From: CAVSIS01 sp963814875
GTDB taxonomy: Bacteria; Acidobacteriota; Thermoanaerobaculia; Thermoanaerobaculales; Sulfomarinibacteraceae
Assembly (NCBI GenBank): GCA_963814875.1
Contig: CAWFFJ010000017.1
Coordinates: 1 to 64,000, forward strand
DNA length: 64,000 nt
Direction of reading: 5' to 3'
The notes under the pieces were generated by a model, which had not been told where the DNA came from, made no database searches, and worked only from the letters and a program-made list of their open reading frames with translations. The stretch's first letter is position 1. The number at the start of each line of letters is the position of its first letter. Positions 7,679-14,344 of the stretch are shown piece by piece. Position numbers and translations under genes: made by a program.

Positions 7679-8849
7679 TCAGCTCGGCGGTTTGGGGAAG
7701 CTGTCGTGCTCATCCGGTGTCGCGGACGGTCGTGCGCGCTGCCAGCCCAGCAGGGCGAGCGGGAGCATTGCCAACGCCCCGAGCCAGCCGAGCGTGAGCC
7801 GGAGCGCGCCTGCAGGCCGCAGTCGCCCCGCCGCCGCTAGCCGGCCCACGTCGGCCGCTGCGGACGCCGCCACTGCTGCGGCAACAGCCGTAGCTGCCGT
7901 GCCTCGCACGCCGAAGACCAGCGCAGCGCTAACCGCCAGGCGCAGGGGCACGGTCAGCGCGAACGGCCGCGCGCCGAGCTCCGCGAGCACGGCGAGACCC
8001 TCGAGCGGGTTCCGGTAGAGCAAGCGGAGGCATGCGCCAGGCTGTCGCAGCGGCAGCGAGAGCTGCCCCAGGAGCCAGCGAGCGCGCTGACGCGCCGCCC
8101 CGGCCGCGGCCTCGGGCTTGTCGTCGAAGACCGTCGCCGCTTCGGGTCCGAGCACGGCACGAGCGGCCGTCGGCGGCGAGCAGGAGAGACGCCTCCTTGT
8201 CCTCGACGCGGGTCACGAGCCGGGGGGCGATCGAGAAAAACGCCTCCGGCGTGTAGGCGCTGCCCGTGCCGCGAAGCTGTACCGACCAGCCGAGGGCCTG
8301 ACGGCCGCCGTCCTCGAGGGTCTGGGCCATGCGCTCAGAGAGCGCTACCGCCTCGCCGACGCCCCGGCCTCGGCCAACGAGCCGCGCCTGAACCGCATCG
8401 GCGCCCTCAGGCCACGGCAGCTCTGCGAAGAAGCCGGGCGCGAGCGTCGAACCGACGTCGAGGATGAGCACGGCGTCGCACGCGCCGATCTCGCTCTTCA
8501 GCGCTGCCGCTGCCCAGCCAAGGGCCGCGCCCTTCGTCGGTCCCGGAGGTGTCTTCTCCGCAACCGCGATGCCCAACCGGTCTGCAACTGCGGTCGCGGC
8601 CTCGTCGGCACCGTCGAGGAGCAAGACGGCGTGGACGTCGTGGCCATCGGCGGCGGCGGCGACCGAGGCAAGCGTCGGTTCGACCGCGGCGCCCTCCTGC
8701 CGCGACGGGACGAGCACGAGCCATCGCGCGCGGGAGCCCACCCAGGGCCGGTCCAACCTACGGCGTGAGGCTGCCGCAAGCCGAAGCCCGATCAGCGACG
8801 ACACCACGGCCGGCGCGGCGGGTACGAGGGTCAACCACCACCTGGACAT
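7679..8849 (-). CDS. Family 2-like membrane glycosyltransferase, frameshifted
   Basis: GT-A fold glycosyltransferase with membrane segments. The 5' part, starting at ATG 8849, has an N-terminal hydrophobic segment, then LVLVPSRQEGAAVEPTLASV, a DAVLILDVGSTL acceptor-type motif and QLRGTGSAYTPEAF. At about 8160 the reading moves to another frame, which continues with VLGPEAATVFDDKPEA, an RQRARWLLGQL amphipathic stretch typical of processive GT2 enzymes, and three C-terminal hydrophobic segments, ending at 7679. The two halves join smoothly at LLLAADGRS, so this was one gene of about 390 residues. Substrate unknown; a role in surface polysaccharide is inferred. Confidence 0.75.
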
Positions 8850-8906
8850 CGGGAGGAGGATAGCCCGCGGCGCACGCCTGCGCCAAGCGCAGGGTGCGCC
8901 GCGAGC

Positions 8907-8940
8907 GTGAGAAGGTAAGGAGGTGAGACGGTGAGGAGAT
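8907..8940. repeat. AGGTGAGG octamer array
   Basis: Short degenerate array (GTGAGAAGGTAAGGAGGTGAG...) with a period near 8 bp, between the glycosyltransferase 5' end and the four-helix-bundle gene 3' end. The same 8-bp type recurs at 9328-9366, 10726-10757, 18088-18112, 33358-33380 and 57847-57896. Confidence 0.6.
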
Positions 8941-8959
8941 CCGGAGCAGGCGATCGCAG

Positions 8960-9289
8960 TTATGGCTGTGCAGGAACTCGATGGAGGCTTGCAATGAGGC
9001 CGTTGACGAGAGCGGTCACTCTGTCAACTTGGGCGTGAAGCGCCGACCCCGTGCGTGCCTCCAGGTAGCCGAATTCCTGCGACAGCATCACCAGGGTCTC
9101 CAACTCGCTCAATGACCCTCTAGCAATTCGAAGGAAATGTGCAAGTTCCTTCTTACCGCCTCGGGCCGCGCCCTCCGCGATGTTTGAGGGGACTGAGACT
9201 GCAGCCCGCCGGATCTGGCTGGTCAAGCCGTACAGCTCATGCTGAGGCAGCGCTTGGGTTGCCGTGTAGGCAGCGTGAGCCAGCTCCAT
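8960..9289 (-). CDS. Four helix bundle protein (S23/IVP family)
   Basis: A 109-residue member of the family first seen as the protein encoded in 23S rRNA intervening sequences. The signature GLTSQIRRAAVSVPSNIAEG is clear, followed by FLRIARGSLSELETLV and an EFGYL motif. The family's usual opening (a VWQKAMELA-like stretch) is reduced to MELA, and the in-frame sequence upstream does not look native, so the N-terminus may be cut by the repeat-containing DNA. Its function is unknown; no rRNA gene is nearby. Confidence 0.85.
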   Translation of the reverse strand: MELAHAAYTATQALPQHELYGLTSQIRRAAVSVPSNIAEGAARGGKKELAHFLRIARGSLSELETLVMLSQEFGYLEARTGSALHAQVDRVTALVNGLIASLHRVPAQP

Positions 9290-9302
9290 TCGCTGCGCGC
9301 CA

Positions 9303-9429
9303 CGCTTCGAGATCGTGATGCCCTCTCTTCACCTTCTTACCTTCTCACTTCCTCACCTTCTTACTTCTATCCCACCCGCCGGACGTTCAGCTTGATCTCG
9401 AACTCGGCCGTGCCGCCGCGGATCACGTC
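9303..9429. repeat. Left copy of a direct repeat: remnant of the FHA gene 3' end
   Basis: About 120 bp here match 10704-10815, starting at AGATCGTGATGCCC, running through an octamer array, and ending in the last about 20 codons of the VWA-FHA gene (RGGTAEFEIKLNVRRVG then stop, minus strand). The copies differ by point changes and small indels. The UDP-glucuronate epimerase gene lies between the two copies. Confidence 0.85.
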
Positions 9430-9458
9430 GTCTGACCCCAGAAACGACGTTTCCGGCC

Positions 9459-10490
9459 TCAAACGCGATAGTACTCGCGATACCACGTGACAAAGCGCCG
9501 GACGCCCTCCTCCACGGACATGCTAGGGCGGAATCCGACGGCGGCACCGAGACTGTCGACGTCGGCCGCTGTGGCGCGGACGTCGCCGGGTTGCATGGGC
9601 AGCATGTTGAGGACTGCCTTGCGGCCGAGAGCCTGCTCGATGACCTCGATGAAGCGCAGCAGCTCGACCGGTTGGTTGTTGCCGATGTTGTAGATCCGCC
9701 ACGGGGCAGTGCTCGTGGCAGGACTCGGGTGGTCACCGGACCAGCCAGGGTCGGGTTTCGGAATCGTGGTCATCACCCGGACAACGCCTTCGACGATGTT
9801 ATCGATGTAGGTGAAGTCTCGTCGCATGTCACCGTGGCCGTAGACGTCGATGGGTTCTCCGGCCAGGATCGCCTTGGTGAACTTGAAGAACGCCATGTCG
9901 GGGCGGCCCCACGGGCCGTAGACGGTGAAAAACCGCAGACCGGTGCACGGCAGCCCGTAGAGGTGGGCGTAGGTGTGCGCCATGAGCTCGTTCGCCTTCT
10001 TGCTCGCGGCGTAGAGCGATACCGGATGATCGACGGTGTCGGTCTCGGCAAACGGGTAGCTCGTGTTCGCTCCGTAGACCGAGCTCGAGGAGGCGTAGAC
10101 CAGGTGCTTGACACCACTGTGGCGGCAGCCCTCGAGGACATGGAGGAACCCGACCACGTTCGAGTCGACGTAGGAGTGGGGGTTGGTCAGGGAGTACCGC
10201 ACTCCGGCCTGAGCGGCGAGGTTGACGACAACGCCGAAGCTGTTGCCGGCGAAGAGCTGCTCCATGCCGGGTCGGTCAGCGAGATCGAGCTTCACGAAAC
10301 GAAATCGGTCGCGTCCCTCGAGCTGCGCGAGGCGGTCACGTTTGAGCTGAGGGTCATAGTAATCGTTCAGGTTGTCGAGGCCGACCACCTCCCATCCATC
10401 GTCGAGCAGGCGCTTCGCGAGGTGAAAGCCGATGAAGCCGGCGGCGCCGGTGATCAGGGTGGGTAGGCTCTTGAGATCGTGAATCGTCAT
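9459..10490 (-). CDS. UDP-glucuronate 4-epimerase-like NAD-dependent epimerase
   Basis: Extended SDR enzyme of 343 residues that interconverts UDP-glucuronate and UDP-galacturonate (CapI/LspL type) for surface polysaccharide. GAAGFIG (NAD binding) is near residue 16, DNLNDYYD follows the second strand, SSSSVYG and YAASKK supply the catalytic Ser and Tyr-x3-Lys, and FFTVYGPWGRPDMA with DMRRDFTYI are typical of this subgroup. It is a single gene bracketed by copies of a direct repeat derived from the neighbouring FHA gene, suggesting it arrived by insertion or by a duplication event. UDP-glucose 4-epimerase is the main alternative. Confidence 0.88.
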   Translation of the reverse strand: MTIHDLKSLPTLITGAAGFIGFHLAKRLLDDGWEVVGLDNLNDYYDPQLKRDRLAQLEGRDRFRFVKLDLADRPGMEQLFAGNSFGVVVNLAAQAGVRYSLTNPHSYVDSNVVGFLHVLEGCRHSGVKHLVYASSSSVYGANTSYPFAETDTVDHPVSLYAASKKANELMAHTYAHLYGLPCTGLRFFTVYGPWGRPDMAFFKFTKAILAGEPIDVYGHGDMRRDFTYIDNIVEGVVRVMTTIPKPDPGWSGDHPSPATSTAPWRIYNIGNNQPVELLRFIEVIEQALGRKAVLNMLPMQPGDVRATAADVDSLGAAVGFRPSMSVEEGVRRFVTWYREYYRV

Positions 10491-10703
10491 GGTGTGCTGT
10501 TGCCCTCGATCACGGTGTTTTGTGTGCGACAGGATCTGCTATCAGCGGAATGTTGAAGGCGACCCGCAAGAGGCGGTGTAGCGCTTGAGCGCCTGCGCGA
10601 GACAGGACACGAGGAGAACGGTGGGTCCGACCCATCCGGCACGTAGCAGGAAACCTCTGCGTCACGAGGTGGGCATCACAGTCCAGGTGCATCCCTGCGT
10701 GCC

Positions 10704-10815
10704 AGGCTTCAGATCGTGATGCCCCTGCTTCACCTTCTCACCCTCTCACCTTCTTACCCGACCCTCCGGACGTTCAGCTTGAACTCGAACTCGGCCGTGC
10801 CGCCGCGGATCATGT
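10704..10815. repeat. Right copy of the direct repeat flanking the epimerase
   Basis: Covers the last codons of the intact VWA-FHA gene plus its downstream octamer array and AGATCGTGATGCCC. It is the probable parent of the degenerate copy at 9303-9429. No gene is supported in 10491-10703. Confidence 0.85.
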
Positions 10816-12052
10816 CTCCGGATTGGAGGCGCCGGACGCTGACCCGCTCGTGGTTGACCCAGGTGCCGTTGGTGGTTTCGAGGTCGACGACGTAGAACTC
10901 GCCGTCCTTCGGCACCACCTTGAAGTGCTGGCTGCTCATGGTCGGGTCCTCGACCTGGAGGGTGTTCACCTCCGGTGCGCGGCCGACGGCGAAGACCTTG
11001 TCGCGCGGCAAGGTGTACGAGCGGCCGCTGCGTGCTCCGTGACGGGCAACCAGGACCGGCTGCTCGTCGAGGACCATGGTCTGGTCGAGGCCGGGCGGCT
11101 GGGGGGCGCGCTTGAACACGGAGGGGTCGAGAGCGGGCTCCTCGGGCACCGCGACAGTGGCCACGGGTTGGGTGCGGACGGCCTCGTCGAGCTCCTTCAT
11201 CTGGCAGTGCGGACAGTCGGTCTCCCACGGCTCGAGCTCGGCGCCGCAGGTCGGGCAGCGACGCGTTTCGACCCGCCGGCGCCGGCGCTGTGCCACGAGG
11301 AAGGCGACGACGATGGCGGCGAGCACAGCTGCCAGCAGGGGCAACGTCCACCACGGCAGCGTGGGGCCGGCAGCAGGCGGAGCAGCCGCCTCGGCTGGAG
11401 CGAGGGTAGGCACAGGGGCGGGAGTTGCAGGAGGCGCTGCGGCTGCGGCCTCGGGCTGTGCTTCGCGGACGGTCGATGCGGTCGCCGTGAGCGTCGTCGC
11501 GAGATCCCCCGGGTCGATACTGCGTAGGGTGCCGACGTAGGCGCCATCGGTGAGCAGCGCCAGCCGGCGCAGCGCTCTCTCCTCGACCCGCCGGCCGTTG
11601 CTGGTTGCGACGACCGGGACGTGGTTGGCCTCGGCGAGACGGGCGACGTCCTCGACGGTGGTTGCGGAGCCCTCGTCGCGGCCGTCGGTGACCACCAGCA
11701 CGACGCCGCCGGCGGGCATGTCGCGCACGGCGATGAAGAGGGCGTCGTTGAGCACGGTCAGATTGCCGTGGGGTTCGAGGCTGTCGAGCGCTTGGCGGAC
11801 GTCCTCACGGGAGCTGCCGATCGGCACCACCCAACGGGCCTGGTCCGCGAAGGAGACGAGACCGACCGGAACGCTCGGATCGATACCTCCGAGCACGGCT
11901 TCCAGCCGCCCGCGGACCAGCGCCAGATCGGAAGAGGTCAGAGACCGGCTGGTGTCGACGGCCAGCACGAGCGGCGGCGCCTGGGCCGCGGCGGGGACCG
12001 CGAGAGCGGCGGTGAGCAGCAGCAGCGAGACGAATCGGGCGGTCGTGCGCAT
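10754..12052 (-). CDS. VWA - transmembrane - zinc ribbon - FHA protein
   Basis: A multidomain envelope protein of 432 residues. It has a signal peptide (about residues 1-24), a von Willebrand A domain with a MIDAS motif DTSRS near residue 33, an Ala/Pro-rich linker, a transmembrane helix near residues 225-245, a cytoplasmic zinc ribbon (CPTC...CPHC) and a C-terminal FHA domain (VGRAPEVNTLQVED, MSSQHFKV, TTNGTWVNHERV). This places a metal- or ligand-binding domain outside and a phosphothreonine reader inside. The ATG at 12052 is chosen because GGAGGT lies 5 bp upstream. The Ser/Thr kinase at 25-28 kb is a possible but unproven partner. Confidence 0.88.
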   Translation of the reverse strand: MRTTARFVSLLLLTAALAVPAAAQAPPLVLAVDTSRSLTSSDLALVRGRLEAVLGGIDPSVPVGLVSFADQARWVVPIGSSREDVRQALDSLEPHGNLTVLNDALFIAVRDMPAGGVVLVVTDGRDEGSATTVEDVARLAEANHVPVVATSNGRRVEERALRRLALLTDGAYVGTLRSIDPGDLATTLTATASTVREAQPEAAAAAPPATPAPVPTLAPAEAAAPPAAGPTLPWWTLPLLAAVLAAIVVAFLVAQRRRRRVETRRCPTCGAELEPWETDCPHCQMKELDEAVRTQPVATVAVPEEPALDPSVFKRAPQPPGLDQTMVLDEQPVLVARHGARSGRSYTLPRDKVFAVGRAPEVNTLQVEDPTMSSQHFKVVPKDGEFYVVDLETTNGTWVNHERVSVRRLQSGDMIRGGTAEFEFKLNVRRVG

Positions 12053-12081
12053 ACCGACCTCCAAAGCTCCACGCTAGCACA

Positions 12082-12300
12082 CGCGCGGCGGCTGAAGCCG
12101 CCGCGCGGGTGAGGAGTCAGGGCGCGCGCTCGCCGCTAGAGGCGAGAGGAGAGAGGAGTAGAGGTTAGACGCTAGAGGCTCGACGCAAGACGCAAGACGC
12201 GAGACGCAAGACGCAAGAAGCGAGACGCGAGACGCGAGATGGGGTGAGGCTGGACGCGCGGCTGCGCTGGTGAGGCGTCAAGAGTGAAGAGTGAAGAGTG
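12082..12300. repeat. Hairpin and long heptamer arrays
   Basis: A perfect CGCGCGGCGGC-TGAA-GCCGCCGCGCG hairpin (12082-12107) is followed by GTGAGGAGTCAGG. A long AGACGCN array runs 12166-12240, and AGTGAAG heptamers run 12270-12300. The same hairpin core recurs at 14117-14146. 12301-12418 shows nothing I can assign. Confidence 0.8.
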
Positions 12301-12418
12301 GAGCTGCAAGCGGTCGTCTGGGCGGAGCACGACGCCGCCGGGGCATAGCCTGCGAAAGGCGGTGATGGCGGGGGCTAACCTACGCGGTCGTGCCAGTAGT
12401 CGGGGCGCCGATGATGGT

Positions 12419-12667
12419 TCACCGCAGCAGGTCTTCCGCCTGGCGGAGCACCTGATCGGCGGAGATCGCACCCATGCGGCCGGATCGGTACTCCTGGACC
12501 CGCCGCTCCGCCTCGTCGAGCCACAGACTTCTCGACCTCGGCCTCCGTGAGCCCGTCGAGGCTCTCCAAGAGGCGTTCGGCCAGCCTCGCCCTCTCTTCG
12601 AGGTCGAGGTTAAGTGCCTATGGAGCGAGTCTCTGTTCCTCTTCGTCTTGGATCTTGTGCCGCTCAC
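12419..12667 (-). pseudogene. Addiction-module antitoxin remnant (TIGR02574-like)
   Basis: Two overlapping frames together read like the short 'putative addiction module component' family. LNLDLEERARLAERLLESL is followed by EAEVEK in one frame, and LWLDEAERRVQEYRSG with ISADQVLRQAEDLLR in the next, joined by one extra base near 12522. In the first frame a TAG lies directly upstream and there is no start codon, so the N-terminus is also lost or shifted. No intact partner toxin lies beside it. I consider this a decayed antitoxin gene. Confidence 0.6.
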
Positions 12668-12686
12668 CCTGTCGGGGTGCCCGGTT

Positions 12687-14081
12687 TCAGCCGAGGCCCT
12701 TGACCAGGGTCAGGTCGGGGCGGTTGGCGGCGCGGCGCTCGAGGGCCGAGGTGAAGCCGCTGCGGGAGAACAGGACGTAGTGGCGTGGACGGGCCGCGAT
12801 GTCGCCGGGGAGGCGGCAGGCCGCCGCTTCCAGATGCTCGAGGACGTTCGTCCCCACCGCCTTCGTCGACCACTTGGCCTCGCCGAGGAGGACGCCTTCG
12901 CCGTCACCCGCGAGGCCCACAAGGTCGATCTCCACCTGGCGGTCCCACCAGCGCCCCACCCGGGTCCAGCGGCGGCCGGTGGCGGCGTCGAGCAACCCGC
13001 CGCGCACCAGGCCTCGGCAGATCTCCTCGTACACCAGGGGCACCGTTGCGGCGAGGCTGCGGAGGATCGCCTGCTCGGCGTCGCTCTCGCGGCCGGAGTC
13101 GAGCAGGTCACGATTCGGCAGCACGTGGCCGAACCAGAACGCGGTGTAGTGGTCGACAACGCGGTACAAGCCCTTCTTGCTCTTCTCGGGCCGCGCTTCG
13201 GTGACCGGTACCTCGCGCTCGACCAGCCCAAGCTGGTCGAGGACGCCGAGGTACTTGCCCAGGGACGAGGCCGGCACGCCGGTGACGTTGGCGATCTCGC
13301 TCAAGCGCCGGCGCCCGCCGGCGATCGCCGCAAGGATGCCAAAGTAGATCCGGGGCTCACGCAGCTCCTGGCGGAGTAGAAACTCGACCTCGTCGCGCAG
13401 GGGCGCTCCGAGCTGCAGCACCAGTCGGCGGAGGTTGGCCGCAAAGGGATCGCGGTCGTCGAGCTGCGCCAGGTAGTGGGGCACGCCGCCGAGCACCGCG
13501 AAGGCCTGGACGACGTCGTCCTCGCCCCATGCGGGCACGAACTCGGCCGCCGCCTGCACGTCCATGGCCTCCACTCGGAGCTGGCCGGTACGACGCCCGT
13601 GCAGGGGCGCGTCGGCGGTCAGGGTTTCCTGCTCCATCATCGCGACTGACGAGCCGCACAGCACGAGCACGAGGTTCGGGGACTCCGCGAGTGCGTGATC
13701 CCATGACCGCTGCACCCGGCTCGACAGCCCCGGTGAGGACTCCACCAGGTAGGGGTACTCGTCGAGCACCACCAGGGTCCGCCGCTCGAGGCTGCCGAGG
13801 AGGCGGAGAAGCTGGTCCCAGTCTCGGAAGCCGTTCTCGCGCAGGAGGTCGTCGCCGAGGTGGGCGCCGAAGGCGCGGCCGAGCTCGGCAAGCTGCTGCG
13901 TCTCGGGCAGGCGGGCGGAGGCGTGGTAGACGGCTGGGAGGTCACTGCTGAAGTGGCTCAGGAGATAGGTCTTACCAATACGCCGCCGGCCGTAGACGAC
14001 GAGCAGCTCGGCGCGGTCTGAGGCCCAGCGCTGCTGGAGGAGCTCGAGCTCGCGAGCGCGGTCGATGAATCGCCGATTCAT
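12687..14081 (-). CDS. Archaeal-type ATPase with DUF234-like C-terminus
   Basis: A 464-residue P-loop ATPase of the ATPase_2 group. It opens with FIDRARELELL, carries Walker A in VVYGRRRIGKTYLL, Walker B in TLVVLDEYPYL, and a sensor-like VLVLCGSSVAMME. A winged-helix region (LSEIANVTGVPASSLGKYL) leads to a DUF234 domain with FWFGHVLPNRD and a restriction-endonuclease-like core (EIDLVG...LLGEAKWS). Biological role unsettled; such proteins are often called toxin-like or mobile ATPases. I chose the start at 14081 since the upstream residues overlap the promoter. Confidence 0.88.
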   Translation of the reverse strand: MNRRFIDRARELELLQQRWASDRAELLVVYGRRRIGKTYLLSHFSSDLPAVYHASARLPETQQLAELGRAFGAHLGDDLLRENGFRDWDQLLRLLGSLERRTLVVLDEYPYLVESSPGLSSRVQRSWDHALAESPNLVLVLCGSSVAMMEQETLTADAPLHGRRTGQLRVEAMDVQAAAEFVPAWGEDDVVQAFAVLGGVPHYLAQLDDRDPFAANLRRLVLQLGAPLRDEVEFLLRQELREPRIYFGILAAIAGGRRRLSEIANVTGVPASSLGKYLGVLDQLGLVEREVPVTEARPEKSKKGLYRVVDHYTAFWFGHVLPNRDLLDSGRESDAEQAILRSLAATVPLVYEEICRGLVRGGLLDAATGRRWTRVGRWWDRQVEIDLVGLAGDGEGVLLGEAKWSTKAVGTNVLEHLEAAACRLPGDIAARPRHYVLFSRSGFTSALERRAANRPDLTLVKGLG

Positions 14082-14082
14082 G

Positions 14083-14100
14083 ATACTCGCGAGTATTATA
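14083..14100 (-). promoter_or_regulatory. Minus 10 box and palindromic operator of the ATPase gene
   Basis: On the minus strand a perfect TATAAT (14095-14100) overlaps a perfect 14-bp palindrome ATACTCGCGAGTAT (14083-14096) that ends one base before the ATG. A repressor bound here would cover the transcription start. No convincing -35 is present. Confidence 0.55.
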
Positions 14101-14116
14101 CTCTGAAGTAGCTTCA

Positions 14117-14304
14117 CCCGCGCGGCGGCTGAAGCCGCCGCGCGGGTGAAGAGTCAGGAGTGAGGAGTGAGGAGTGAGGGCTTCAGGGCAAATGATTTGG
14201 ACTTCGTAGGGGAGTAGCTTGTCTGCTCCCGTGCCGCGATTCAACCGGGCGGAGGCAAGCTCCGCCCCTACGGCATCCGTCACTCCTGACTCCTGACTCC
14301 TCAC
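14117..14304. repeat. Perfect hairpin, heptamers and composite repeat
   Basis: CCCGCGCGGCGGC-TGAA-GCCGCCGCGCGGG (14117-14146) is a perfect 13-bp stem. It is followed by AGTGAGG heptamers (14146-14180), a composite repeat (14206-14272; stems GGGAGTAG/CTGCTCCC and GGGCGGAG/CTCCGCCC), and the reverse-oriented heptamers ACTCCTG (14278-14304). Confidence 0.85.
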
Positions 14305-14305
14305 A

Positions 14306-14344
14306 GGGATGTTCCTGACGCGCATGGCGCGTCAGGAACATCCC
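14306..14344 (-). terminator. Perfect 18-bp hairpin at the nrdJ 3' end
   Basis: Two 18-base arms (GGGATGTTCCTGACGCGC and its complement) surround an ATG triloop. The nrdJ stop codon (14332-14334) is inside the right arm, so the hairpin overlaps the last codons. There is no T-run. Likely a transcript end or stabilising structure. Confidence 0.6.

Noticed and set aside
9303..10815. An insertion sequence around the epimerase
   Set aside because: The flanks are direct copies of a neighbouring gene's 3' end, without terminal inverted repeats or a transposase.
12166..12240. The heptamer arrays as a CRISPR array
   Set aside because: Units are 7 bp, degenerate and contiguous, with no spacers of 30 bp or so and no cas genes nearby.
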